From Cocos nucifera (Eukaryota; Streptophyta; Magnoliopsida; Arecales; Arecaceae): a stretch of DNA of 64,000 nt. Location of the stretch: assembly GCA_006176705.1 (NCBI GenBank), contig QRFJ01000048.1:597221-661220 (forward strand), given 5' to 3'. Positions 48,940 through 61,351 of the stretch are shown here, piece after piece (positions within the stretch are counted from its first letter, which is position 1; each line of letters begins with the position of its first letter). The notes below the pieces were generated by a model. The model searched no databases. It saw only the letters and a program-made list of their open reading frames with translations, and was not told the DNA's origin. A program made the position numbers and the translations under genes.

Positions 48940-50530
48940 TTCGAGCTTCAACCTTAACAGGAGATAAGATATTCTTCAATCCTGGTTGCAGATAAGATCT
49001 ACTTCAAACTTCAATTTCAACATCAACAGGAGATAAGATTTTCTTCAATCTCGATCGGAGATAAGATCTCCCCCGAGCTTCAACTTCAACCTCAATAGGA
49101 GATAAGATATCCTTCAACCTTGGCTGGAGATAAGATCTCCTTCGAGCTTTAACTTCAACGTCAACAGGAGATAAGATCTCCTTCAATCTTGGCTGGAGAT
49201 AAGATCTCTTCCGAGCTTCAATGTTAACCTCAATAGGAGATAAGATCTTCTTCAACCTCGATTGGAGATAAAATCTTCCCCAAGCTTCAATGCCAACCTC
49301 AATAGAAAATAAGATTTTCTTCAACCTTGGTTGAAGATAAGATCTCCCCCAAGCTTCAACGATAACAGGGGATATGATCCCCTTCAACCTCGGCTGGAGA
49401 TAAAATCTTCCCTGAGCTTCAATGTCAACATCAATAGGAGATAAGATCTCCTTCAACCTCGGTTGGAGATAAGATCTCTCCTGAGCTTCAACGTCAATAT
49501 CAATAGGAGATAAGATCTCCTTCAACCTCGGTTGGAGATAAGATCTCTCCGAGCTTTAACGTCAAACCTCAATAGGAGATAAGATCTCCTTTAATCTCGA
49601 TTGAAGATAAGATCTCTCTCGAGCTTCAACGTCAACCTTAACAGAAAATAAGATCTCTTCAACCTCAGCTGGAGATAAGATCTCTCCCGAGCTTCAATGT
49701 CAACCTCGATAGGAGATAAGATCTCCTTCAACCTCGATTGGAGATAAGATCTCCTCCGAGCTTTAACGACAACAGGAGATAAGATCTTCTTTAATCTCGG
49801 TCGGAGATAAGATCTCTTCCGAGCTTCAACTTCAATAGGAGATAAGATCTGCTTCAATCTTGGCCAAAGATGAGATCTCCCCCGAGCTTCAATGTCAATG
49901 AGAGATAGGATCTTCTTCAACCTCAGTTGGAGATAAGATCTCTCGTGAGCTTCAACATCGACTGAAGATAAGATCTCCTTCGAGCTTCAACTTCAACAGT
50001 AGATGAGATCTCCTTCAACCTCGATCGGAGATAAGATCTCTCCGAGCTTTAACTTCAATAGGAGATAAGATCTCTTTCGATCTCGGTTGGAGATAAGATC
50101 TCTTTCGAGCTTCAACCTTAATAGGAGATAAGATCTCCTTCAACTTCGATTGGAGATAACATCTTTTCAACCTCGGTTGGAGATAAGATCTCTCCTGAGC
50201 TTCAACTTCAATATCAACAGGAGATAAGATCTCCTTCAACCTCGGTTGGAGATAAGATCTCCCCGGACTTCAATGTCAATGTCAATAGGAGATAAGATCT
50301 CCTTCAACCTCGGTTGGAGATAAGATCTCTTCCGAGCTTCAACGTCAACAAGGGATAAGATCTTTTTTAACCTCAGCTGGAGATAAGATCTTCTTTGAGC
50401 TTCAATGTCAACATCAATAGGAGATAAGATCTTCTTCAACCTCGGCTGAAGATAAGATCTCCCCAGAGCTTCAACATCAACCTCAACAGGAGATAAGATC
50501 TCCTTCAACCTCGGTAGGATATAAGATCTC
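48940..50530. repeat. GAGATCTTATCTCC hairpin tandem array, right copy
   Basis: Mirror of 12910-14520. It differs from the left copy by single-base indels at about 50271 (four versus five G) and about 49711 (one T less), which split the long frame seen in the left copy. Confidence 0.9.
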
Positions 50531-52096
50531 TTTCGAGCTCAACCTCAATGGATATAGAGTCCAAAAAAAAACTTCGACAGTCATCTTTTTGTACTCCCTT
50601 CTTTTGAATTTCAAACTCGAAAGTGGGCAAACTATTATTGGGGATAAACCTCGCTCCCGTCAAAGTCTAGTCTGATGCTTAGCTTAATGTAACTGGTAAC
50701 CATGGAAGAGCTTCGATCATAAATTCTTTCTCCAGCGATCGAACCCCAGCCAAACTTCTTCAAGTAGCCGAACTCCTCCAGCGGTCGAATCCCTCCCGGA
50801 CTCCTCTAACGGCCGAATTTCTTTCGAACTTCTATAGCAGCTGAACTCCATCCGGACTTCTCCATCAACCAAACTTCTTCTGGATTTCTCCATCAGTCGG
50901 ACTCCTCCCAGACTTCTCATTCAATTGAATTCTTCTAGGAGCCAAACTCCTTCCGAATTTCTTCTTCAGTCAAATTCCTCTAGGAGCCAAACTCTTTTCG
51001 AACTTCTCCTTCAGTCGAATTTCTTCAAGAGCCGAACTCTTTTCTGACTGCTTCTTCAATCAAATTCCTCCAATAGCCGAATTTCTTCCGAACTTTTTTA
51101 TCAATTGAATTCTCCTTCCGAACTTCTCCTTCAGTCGGATTCCTCTAAGAGCCGAATTTCTTCCGGACTTCTCCTTCAGTCAAATTCCTCAAGGAGCCGA
51201 ATTTCTACCAGACTTCTCCTTCGGTCAGATTCCTTCAAGAGTCAAACTCCTTCCGAACTTCTTCTTCAGTCAAATTCCTCTAGGAGCCGAACTCCTTCCG
51301 TACTTCTTCTTTGGTCAGATTCCTCTAGGAGTCGAACTCCTTTCGGACTTCTCCTTTCGTCGAACTTCTCCACTAGTTGAACTCATTCAACCAAACTTTT
51401 TCATCAGTCGAACTTCTTCTAAACTTTTTTATCAGTCGAGCTTCTCTACCAGTCGGACTCCTGGACTTCTCCATCAGTCGAACTCCATTCGGATTCCTCT
51501 AGCGGATTATTTCTAGATTTTAAGTAGTATTCCTTCCGGATGATCTCCTCTAGCTGTATTTTCTTTAGGAGTCCGAACTTTTTTGGAATTGACATACGTC
51601 AAAGCTCTTCACCCCTCCACGTGGCCCCGAATGGTTCAGTACCGGACGGCTACCGCTGTCACTATCAGTCTGCTACAGATGGCACCCCTCTCCGTAACAA
51701 ACTTCATGCGATCCCGAGCGACCAGCTACTGGATGGCTACGACTGTCACTATCAGTCTGCTACAGATGGTGCTGCTCTCCATAACAAACTTCATAGGACC
51801 TCGAGTGGCCAGCTACCGGACGGCTATTACTATCAGTCTGCTCCGAGCTCCGTCTATAAAAAGAGATCCTCCAGATACATTTTCTCTGAGCTCTCTTCTC
51901 CTTTTTAAAACTCTACTGAATTCTTTTCTGAGCATTTCATTTCTATTGGCTAGAAGATTTGACTTGATTGCTGGAGAATTTTATCGGAGCCACTACTACC
52001 GACTTTGGATGGAACTTTATTTTGCAAGTCATCGATGGTGACCTCTTTTTTCTCTACTTTAATTCAATTCGGCGTCGACTAGATTATGTACCAATA

Positions 52097-52736
52097 GAAT
52101 TAAATAGTAATTATCAAAAAAGATGAAGGACAGTGATTATCAAAAAGATAGATGGATTTCTTGGTAGTATTGAATTTTGTGACCTAAGCAATTTCGTATA
52201 AATAAAGACCGTGAAACATAAAAAGTCAAGTTGGTTTATCAGACGACGATGACAAATTTTCTCACCATGACTTTAACCATCCAAAGTCACCCTCTTTTCT
52301 CATTCCTTTTTGGAAAGAAACCACGCCCCTTTCCCATAAAGCTGTTGGCGAAACGAATCCCGCAGATCTTAGACCCGGCAGCCAGCTCGGTCCCTTCCTG
52401 CAGCTAGTAACCTGATCATTGCCCAGGATCCTACAAATTAAAAACCAAAAAGCCCAAATCCACGGTCAACAGCTAATTTCCAGCGAACCCAAACCCCACG
52501 GACGTCCCAGACCCAATCCAAAGCTGCAAAAGCCACCCGGTCCCTTCCCTCCACTTCCCTTCTGCCATAGTTATTAGTTTCCTCCCCAACCCTAACAATA
52601 AAATGCCAAGAAACCACCCGCTCCTCGACCCAGCGAGCGAGCGTGCGGTCCGACGACGTCTACATCTCGTTTCCTTTCCTTTCCTATCCGCCGCCCCCCT
52701 CCACAAAACCCTAGCTCCCGACCGCGCTCTCCGGTG
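52097..52736 (+). promoter_or_regulatory. Importin promoter and 5' leader, right copy
   Basis: Contains AAGCCCAAAT at about 52449-52458 and a telo-box AAACCCTAG at 52706-52714, 23 bp before the ATG. The proximal part is GC-rich. It is bounded upstream directly by the LTR retrotransposon, so the native upstream promoter is only about 640 bp. Confidence 0.6.
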
Positions 52737-55700
52737 ATGGACCAGCAGCAGCAGCAGCAACTGGCGGCGATCCTCGGCGCCGACCCGGCGCCCTTCGAGG
52801 CCCTCGTCGCCCAGCTGATGTCCTCCGCCAATGACCAGCGATCGCAGGCGGAGTCTGTCTTCCACCTCTGCCGCGACGTCCAACCCGACGCCCTCGCCGC
52901 CAAGCTCGCCACCCTCCTCCAATCCTCTCCCCACCTCGAGATCCGCGCCATGTCCGCCATCCTCCTCCGCAAGCTCCTCACCCGCGACTCCTCCTCCTCC
53001 TCCTCCTCCGCCTCCGGCGACTCCTCCTCGCCGTCCTACCTCTGGCCTCGCCTCTCCCCAACCTCCCAGGCCTCGCTCAAGTCCCTCCTCCTCGCCTCCG
53101 TCCAGCGCGAGGACGTCAAGTCCATCGCCAAGAAGCTTTGCGACACCGTCTCCGAGCTCGCTGCCGGCCTCCTCCCCGATGACGCCTGGCCGGAGCTCCT
53201 GCCCTTCATGTTCCAGTCCGTCACCTCCGACAACCCCCGCCTCCAAGAATCGGCCCTCCTCATCTTCTCCCAGCTCGCCCAGTACATCGGCGACACCCTC
53301 CTCCCCCACCTCCTCACCCTCCACTCCGTCCTTCTCTCTTCCCTCTCCCACCCCACCTCTGCTGATGTCCGGATCGCCGCCCTCGGCGCCGCCATTAATC
53401 TCGTCCAGTGCCTCCCCTCGGCTGGCGACCGCGACCGCTTCGGAGACCTCCTCCCAGCCATGATGCGCACCCTCACCGAGTCCCTCAACTCAGGCAAGGA
53501 GGCCACCGCCCAGGAGGCCCTCGAGCTCCTGATCGAGCTCGCCGGCTCCGAGCCGCGCTTCCTCCGCCGGCAGCTCCCGGACGTCGTCGGCGCCATGCTC
53601 CAGATCGCCGAGGCCGATCGCCTCGAGGAGGGCACTCGCCACCTTGCTGTCGAGTTCGTGATCACGCTTGCTGAGGCACGGGAGCGCGCCCCAGGGATGA
53701 TGCGCCGGCTCCCCCAGTTTATCGGGCGGCTGTTTGCCGTACTGATGAAGATGCTGCTCGACATTGAAGATGAGCCCGCCTGGCACAGCGCGGAGTCTGA
53801 GGAAGAGGATGCTGGGGAGACCAGCAACTACAGCGTCGCCCAGGAGTGCCTCGACCGGCTCTCCATCGCCCTCGGAGGGAATACCATTGTGCCGGTCGCG
53901 TCTGAACTGCTCCCAGCGTACCTGGCGGCCCTCGAGTGGCAGAAGCATCATGCTGCCCTCATCACTCTTGCCCAGATTGCCGAAGGTTGCTCAAAGGTAT
54001 CGTAACCTTCAAAAGACGATCTCGGATCTAAGTAAAAAGAAACTTCTTTTAGATGAGTAACTGATCGCATAAAATGAAACGACGCTCCAAGCTAAGGAAG
54101 CAGTATCTTTGTTTATTTCACTTGTTCGGGTATTTCTTTTCCCCTGTATGCAGGTGATGATTAAGAACCTGGAGCAAGTGGTGAACATGGTCCTCAATTC
54201 ATTCCAAGATCCACATCCCCGTGTACGCTGGGCGGCCATAAACGCTATTGGACAGTTGTCTACAGATTTGGGGCCAGATTTGCAAGTCCAATATCATCAG
54301 AGGGTGCTGCCTGCATTGGCATCAGCGATGGATGACTTCCAGAATCCCCGAGTCCAGGCAAGTAATTTAGCAACCCTGATGAGAATGAAATATCCACGAT
54401 TATAGAATACAGGAAACTATCTTTATCGAATCAAATATTGCCTGAGTTAAATACTTCTAGTAGCATATCATCAACAATTGTAATATGACCACCTTCTGTC
54501 CCATTAATCTACCAAGCTTACCTCTTGAATGATAGAATTCATGTTAATTATCCATCTTGCTAGCTTCAAAAGCGGCTTAAGAAGACATTATTTGTAGTTT
54601 TATTTATCCATTTGGTTTAATAGTATCGGTGACTTATATTTTAAATGTAACCTGGAAATTCGATCTTCCTTTAATTGGTTCAAGTCTTCTCCCAAATACT
54701 TTAAGCAGATAAGATTGTGAAATCTTGAAACATGTTTTCCAAGCTGTTTTTTGGTATATTTTGTTCGAAATAAGCTATCAAATCTTTGCAAGCGATGGCA
54801 AGCCTAAGAAAAAAACTGTAATAGAACTTTAATTTTTGGGCTATAAATCATTTGTCTATTTGGTGGTTCTTTTCAGGACGTGTTCAAGTTCAGAAACAGG
54901 TCAGTCAGTGATTATTTATTGGCCTTGCTTATTCCTCCTCGTCTCTGTTCCACTTTCCTTGACTTTGCATTATCCTTTCCTTTCTGGGAAAGATAGCCCA
55001 AACCATGTCTCTTATGTACAATTTTCGCTGTTCCTGGTGTTTTTCTCAAAAATTTGGCTCCATGTTGCTCTTGTTGGATGTATTCGTCATTGACGGTAGT
55101 AATTGAGCTTCAGTTGTTATTTACAAGCAGTGATGAGATTGCATATTCCATGAAGCCAAGTATTTGATGATAGTGTATTATATGGGCTGGTTTTGTTCTG
55201 GTTCATGGACACAACTATCCTCTGTATCATTATGTAGTTGATTCACAGGGAACACCCCACCTCTTTCATGGATCTTATAAGAAGTGCTCTGCTATTCATG
55301 TAGGCTAATTCTTCTACTTAATTTTTTGTCTTGATGTGCTTCTTGTCTTTGTTATTGAATTTCAAATTCCTGGGATACTCTTTTTGTGTGAACCAGTTCT
55401 TAATGATAATGGGTTTGATTGATGTTGCAGGCCCATGCTGCTTCAGCAGTCTTGAATTTCAGCGAGAATTGTACACCAGATATTTTGTCACCTTACTTGG
55501 ATGGAATTGTTAGCAAGTTGCTTGTGCTCTTGCAGGTTATTTTCATATTTGCTTTACTCTGTTCAACCTTGCATATGCATTTTTTTTGTTTGTCTGGAGT
55601 TGCTAGAAAAGGGTTGTAAAGTGCAAATTGTTTTACTCAGAATGGGAAGCAGATGGTGCAAGAGGGAGCTTTGACTGCTTTAGCATCTGTTGCGGATTCA

Positions 55701-55982
55701 TCACAGGTATATGCTGAAGGCACATTTTATTAGGTTGCCTATTTTATATATATATATATATATATATACATACACATATTTTAAATGGTTTATTCTGGAA
55801 TCAACATATTCCTGCAGGAGCAATTCCAAAAGTATTATGATGCTGTTATGCCTTATCTCAAAGCTATTTTAATGAATGCAACTGACAAGTCCAAACGGAT
55901 GCTTCGTGCCAAGTCTATGGAGTGCATAAGTTTGGTTGGAATGGCTGTGGGCAAGGAGAAATTTAGGGATGATGCTAGACAG
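52737..55982 (+). CDS. Importin-5-like gene, second copy, exons 1-5 only
   Basis: Exons 52737-53996, 54154-54357, 55431-55535, 55641-55706 and 55818-55982 encode the same first 600 residues as the left copy, with the same GC-AG intron 2 (54358-55430). From about 56285 the collinear sequence is so altered that exons 6 and 7 are unreadable (recognisable only as traces near 57219 and 57499), and later exons were not found. If real, this copy would make a protein truncated after about half of the HEAT repeats and is best viewed as a pseudogene. If the following segment is low-quality sequence, the copy may be intact. It has the same promoter as the left copy. Confidence 0.85.
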
Positions 55983-56289
55983 GTAGCTGACTTTTTTCCC
56001 TCTCTAAAAATTATTGCCTCAATGAATCATCCAATTGTAAAGGTGTCTGCTATGCACGGTATTGTTGACCACTTTTATGTACTGAAGCCCATTTGATATC
56101 ATCATGTTTATACTTTTCCTATTAGATTGTCTAAGGTTGAACCCAGCCTCCTGGAAGAGTTATTCCCATCTTTTCTGGGGAGACATCATGTTAGTGGTTA
56201 AGAATTTTGTGACTTGTAGTGTTTTGACTTTGAGAGGTATCTCATGTTTTAGAATGTATCATACTCGTATGATGAACTTTAACAACCTT

Positions 56290-58740
56290 TTTAAATGAAA
56301 TTAAAGTGCCTATAAGGTTTCTTGGGTTTTTTGAAAATAATGGAGAAGAATATAGAAATCGAAGTAGGTCCATGATCTCAATATTAGCTATTGCCAGGAG
56401 ATGCGCAAATATGGCTCTAGGATTTATGTCAATCCTGAAGTATAACCATATGGTAGTATTCTTAAGACCCGGTGTGATATGGAATATCTGAAAAATTAGT
56501 CTATGAGACGATAGGAATAGTTCATCCAGTGCTCGTGGACTAGCATTGTATGATTCAGCACTGGTATTACTATATATTAATGCAAAGAGAATATGTGCAT
56601 TGTCCTGAAATTTCCTGCCGTTCTCATATCATTCCATTCGAGTGCGGAGATATAAATATTCCAAAATTGAATTTCTAAGTCATATATAACTAACTGTTAA
56701 TGTAGACTATAATACAAGTGACGGTATCATAGACATAGTGACGCGATGTCCAGGATATCAAATAAGGTCCAAGGATTCCAGATGATAGCCCAGTGGTCAC
56801 CACTGACATACCCATGATGTCCATTTGACATGTATTAAGCCATGATATAGAATGAACATTATATACTCTCTCGTCCTGAAAATAGTAGGTCTGAGATCAT
56901 ATAGAAGAAGAGCATATGAATTTAGGTAGTACGTTCTCCTGAGGAGTATATCCAAATCCAACCACTTTATGGCTCAAATTACCTTTGTAGGTTGTTATCT
57001 GATTTTTTGGTCATCCTGCCTTCTTATCCTTTCATCTGTTGTAAGCTTAACTGTGTGTGGGGAATGTGTTGAGCGTGGAGTGTGTGGCTGAATAGGAAAA
57101 AAGAAATAAGATTAACCCACCGTGTGGTGAATTAGAGAGTCTCATTACAAAATACAAACTGTAGGAAGCCGAAATGCAATAGATGGTGCGGTCCAAGAAT
57201 TTCTGTTATGCCCCGTAGGTATTAGTGTTCCTGACGATCATAAAGTGTGATGGCACGAAGGTGGAAGAAAATAGATAATGTGACGAGTTTTCTATGTGCT
57301 AATGGGCAGATAATATCGCAAATTTAATTGTGAGTGTTCATTCAGAGATTGTTATTGGTCTTTGATAAGAGAGCTTGCTTCATACCTACTAATGACATGG
57401 TTGATTGAGGAGGAAGAGTGGATTTTCTCAATTTTACTTCCCAAAGAAATCGTCCTATGAGGAGCTGCACGATGCGTCTCTTGTTTACTCTTTCATAGGC
57501 TATGGTGTTTAAAAGAAATTAGAACATTAAAATGGTGGAGGTTGAGGCCTAATGATTCTGGTTTCTTCATGGCCTGTAGGTTGTTAGAGTGATGGTATGT
57601 GAGCGTAAAATAATTTTTGATTGCTTTCCACGTGCATGCTTATGCGGAGACCTTTAATTCGGGCGGGTTCCTTATCATTTGACTCTAACTGAATGAGGGG
57701 AATGGCTTGTGTGATTTATGCATCACAAGAAGAAGAAGAAGAAGAAGAAGAAGAAGAAGAGATTAAACCATAAAATTCCCTTACACTGTTGCTTTAATAT
57801 CCCATCCGGTGCCAGTGCTACTTCATCGATGGACTCATATGCGGTTAAAGTGCAGATAGAAGTTGTCCATTGTTCTTGCACAAGACGAATCATAGATCTC
57901 ATGTTTTCATGTTCATGGATGAGTATGGCACTTTTATATTCTGTTTAAGCTATGTTGCTGCTCAGGTGCCCATATACGATGAGACCCTTCTTAAAGATCA
58001 CCGACGTGTTGGTTTTATTACCTTTATCTATCATTTTTATGACGCATGGAGGACTCATTTTTGTTTGTCGCTATTTCGGCTAACCTGTATCGTAGATGAT
58101 AATTTCTCAATTAATTTCTATTTCTAACTTTTTTCTTGAAAAGCTATGTTGGAGCAGCTCTTTTTGGTTCTCAGCTCTTCTCCGTATGTACCGACCTTGT
58201 TCTCTTTTTATATCAGCAAGATTAGTGCTGCCATGGGAGGGAGGCTCTGGTAGATTGAGGTACTCATAATTAAGGTTATGGAAGTTATCATGTAGTCTTT
58301 TGTTTTTTTTGTTTTTTTATATATATATACATATATAAAGGACTTCTTTCTAGAACTTATAGGTTTGGTTTCCAGCCAGCTTCACAGCAACATCTCCTTT
58401 ATGTATTTGCGGTTGCCTGCTGAGATGTTAAATTTAGTTTAATTGTAAGTCAATTTCTGTGTTCAAGGTTGAATTGAAAAGAAAAAAAGATGTTAAGCCA
58501 ACAAAGAAGTTCAAGGTTTGCATCCTGCTCAAAAGTTCATAATGCCAACAAAAATCTCTCTTCTTCTTGGATGCTCTAGTTTGATTGGTATTATGGATAT
58601 ATCGGGAACAGATCAATCAGAAAAAATTTCTCCCCATGGAATCACAGGAAAACATTGTTGAAACATGGTACCTATGAATTAATTAAATCTTTGCTATGGG
58701 CATAGTTAGATGATTTGCAAAGGAGACAAAAACGTTGAAT
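56290..58740 (+). other. Collinear but heavily altered continuation of the importin copy
   Basis: Ordered anchors link this stretch to the left gene: CAAATAAGGTC (right about 56760, left about 6885), GTCATCCTGCC (57010, 6720), exon 6 acceptor traces (57219, 6587) and a GTTGA(A/G)GCCT trace of exon 7 (57540, 6341). Between anchors there are many substitutions and insertions, and the right side is about 1.5 times longer. No further anchors were found after about 57600. A GAA microsatellite lies at 57729-57760. Confidence 0.6.
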
Positions 58741-58744
58741 CAAC

Positions 58745-59579
58745 TGTCTTGGTGCAGAATTTAGTTGACGCCGGATTGAGCTGGAGTTAGAGAAGAGAAA
58801 GTTACCGTTGGTGACCTCCAAAATAAAGTTTGGTTCGGAGTCGGTGGTGGTGGCTCCGGTAGGATCCTTCGATGATCAATTTAGCTCTTCTGATCAATAG
58901 AAATGGAGTACTCAGGCAAGAATTTAGTAAAATTTTGGAAAGGAGAAGAGAGCTTAGAGAAAACATATTTGGAGAATCCCTTTTTATAGACGGAACTTGT
59001 CATAACCGTCCGATAGTGGACCGCTCTGGATCATCCAAAATTTATTAGGGAGAGAGGTGTCGCTCGTAATAAACTGATAATAATAGTTACAATCGTCCGA
59101 TAGTAGGATTGCTTGTAGCAGACTGATAATGACAGTCGTAATCGTCCAGTAGTGGAGTCATCTGTTCGTTGAGATTTAATAATCATCCAGTATCGCTCAT
59201 AATAGACTGATAATAACAGTCGTAACCATCCAGTGTCGCTCGTAATAGATTGATAATAACAGTCATAATCGTCCGATAGTAGGGTTGCTTGTAGCAAACT
59301 GATAATGACAGTCGTAACCGTCCAGTAGTGGGGTCACCTGTTCGTTGAGATTTAATAATCGAAGTCTAAAAGGAGTTGGACTCCTGAAGGAATCCGACTG
59401 CTGGAGGAGTTCGGAAGGAGTTTGGCTTTTGGAGAAATTCGACTGCTGGAGGAATCCGGAAGGAGTTCGGCTCCTGAAGAAATTCGACTGCTGGAGGAGT
59501 TCGAAAGAAGTTTGGCTCATGGAGGAATCCAATTGAAGGAGATGTCCGGAAGGAGTTTGGATCTTGGAGAAATTCGACT
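58745..59579 (-). mobile_element. LTR fragment of the arm-type retrotransposon family
   Basis: Starts TGTCTTGGTGCAGAATTTAG and continues with GGATTGAGCTGGAGTTAGAG, closely resembling the LTR at 16094-17270 in the same orientation. It includes the TATA-like end of U3 (about 58981) and repeated AACTGATAATGACAGTCGT blocks. It is cut by the N gap at 59580, so solo LTR and truncated element cannot be told apart. Confidence 0.75.
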
Positions 59580-59604
59580 NNNNNNNNNNNNNNNNNNNNN
59601 NNNN
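59580..59604. other. Assembly gap, 25 N
   Basis: A short run of N inside an LTR fragment; a fixed-size placeholder is likely. Confidence 1.
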
Positions 59605-60630
59605 GATTAGAATAATTTTATATTGGATTTTTGAACTAAATCTGTGGCAGAGGATAGTACGTACTTTCTCGATCAACGAGAGAAGCTCTGAGATGCTTCG
59701 ATTGAAGTAAAGATCGGAGAGTTGTACCCGCGGGTTACGAAGATTCAAGCTCCATAGAGGATGGCTCGAGCATCGATGAGACACTATCGGAGAGCTTATT
59801 CTTTGGATACGGACTGTCCTCCGAAGTTCAGTGGAGAGGATGCGTTTACGTATACTGGAAGGAGCCAGGAGTTTAAGGTTAAAATTCTTAAACTTTTTAA
59901 ATTTTTTCAATATGTTAAATATTTTATTTAAATATTTTTTAAATATTTATTATTTATTTAAATACTTGTTAAGCTATCTTCCGTCAGAACCGAAAGAACT
60001 GTGTAGCCCAGGAGTATATGCACACTCTAGGCCGCGAGTCTATGGCCAATCGTATGCATAGAGAGGTTATTAATTCTAAATCTTACTAGATAAATTAAAT
60101 TTATATTTTTTATTATCTTTTTGATAAATTTGTTCTTTATTATAACTGATGAGAGATGGAATGATGTCCAGTCGTAGCGAGATCTTTCGATCCAACCGCA
60201 TGGATAAGATGGGCATGCCGATGAATGTCATGATCGGACGTATTTTTGAGAAAACAATAACAAAGCATGGACAATAGAAAAGACTAAAAATACCATCAGA
60301 TTATCTATCATTGAGAAAATAAAAGAAGCTAAAAAGACTAAAAATACCTCAAATTAAATCGAACTAACGACTGATGGATGGTGGATTAATGGCTGATGAA
60401 TTGATAGCTGGCTATGAAAGAAATAGTGGATGGACTAATAGATTGATGGCGGTGTCACTGACCAAAGGAAGGGACAACGAGTGAAGAAAAAATTCTGATT
60501 TTTCGGATCAGGTTCGTTCAGATCTGATCGGATCAAGAGATATATTTCAAAAAAATTTTTTTTTGATCCAAATCAGATCTAGAATGTTTCAGATTTGATC
60601 TTTATTATTCTAATAATAAAATAAATCTAG

Positions 60631-60714
<84 letters not shown>

Positions 60715-60753
60715 GTATATGTGTGTGTATGTATACATATATGTATACATATA

Positions 60754-60786
<33 letters not shown>

Positions 60787-61150
60787 ATACATATATACAT
60801 ATATATGTGTGTATGTATACATATATATGTATATATACATATGTATATGTATATGTATATATGTATGTATGTATATTTAATATCTTGTATTTGAGTTTGA
60901 TTTAAAAAATTATTTCACCTCAAACTCGATAATAATTAAATTAAATTAAATTTAAGCTTAAATTAAATTAAAATTTAAGTTAAACTTAAATAGTTTATAA
61001 GTAATTTGACTCATCCGTATCTCTAAAATGGAAAAGTGTAGAACAACGAAGATTCTAAATAAGTATAGATATGCAAGGAAAAGGCATTGTGCCGCCAATT
61101 TTTAAATATTGTCAGCATAATATTCAAGCTCTTTGGAAGACTCGATTCAG
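59605..61150. other. No gene seen; AT-rich DNA with microsatellite
   Basis: 59605-60600 is unclassified and has no convincing coding region. 60630-60876 is a TA/TATG/TACA microsatellite complex. The tyrosine-rich frames over it are artefacts of the repeat. Confidence 0.6.
60630..60876. repeat. TA / TATG microsatellite complex
   Basis: About 250 bp of TA dinucleotides interleaved with TATG and TACA tetranucleotides. Confidence 0.9.
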
Positions 61151-61176
61151 TCAGAAAAACCGCATATTTATTGGTT

Positions 61177-61351
61177 CACGTGCCTGGATGGGCTCGATGC
61201 AGGGCAAATCCGTGAATTCGAAGAATTCCAAGGCTAACGCTTGTAAATTCTAGTCTATATATTCATCCGGAACTAGGGTTTTCTCATCTTTCATAGCCGC
61301 CCTCCAACCATCGAGCTCCCCACCGCTCGGCGCTTCCTCGTTACCAGAGAG
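61177..61351 (+). promoter_or_regulatory. Putative promoter and non-coding first exon of a housekeeping-type gene
   Basis: In order: G-box CACGTG (61177-61182), TGGGCT site II-type element (61189-61194), TATATA (61256-61261), telo-box in reverse (TAGGGTTT, 61274-61281), a C-rich leader, and a strong splice donor GAGAG|GTAGGT at 61351/61352. This set and order is typical of plant ribosomal-protein and translation-factor genes, which often have an intron in the 5' leader. The following 2.6 kb is T-rich and intron-like, and no coding exon was recognised before the window ends. Confidence 0.6.

Larger units (their letters stand above)
46188..52096 (+). mobile_element. Gag-bearing LTR retrotransposon with internal tandem arrays, right arm
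   Basis: Reverse-complement twin of 11363-17270. 5' LTR 46188-47364, primer-binding-type sequence from 47365, gag remnants 47368-48209, 130-bp repeats 48322-48700, hairpin array 48940-50530, purine tract about 50619-50630, 3' LTR 50636-52096. TATA-like motifs sit at about 47122 and 51854. The 3' LTR U3 carries repeats of CACTATCAGTCTGCTACAGA about 100 bp apart and a 45-bp unit (CTTCTCCTTCAGTCGAATTC then CTCTAGGAGCCGAACTCCTT). The two LTRs are clearly diverged, so insertion long predates the arm duplication. Confidence 0.82.
45002..56290. repeat. Right arm of the 11.3-kb inverted duplication
   Basis: The reverse complement of about 7160-18454. The inner edge coincides with the end of a TIR transposon. 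The outer edge, as high-identity sequence, is near 56285-56290, where single-base indels suddenly become dense. Differences from the left arm are mainly homopolymer length changes, with a few more near the left-arm gap. Confidence 0.93.

Noticed and set aside
60610..60905. Tyr/Ile-rich short frames
   Set aside because: Produced by the TA/TATG microsatellite.
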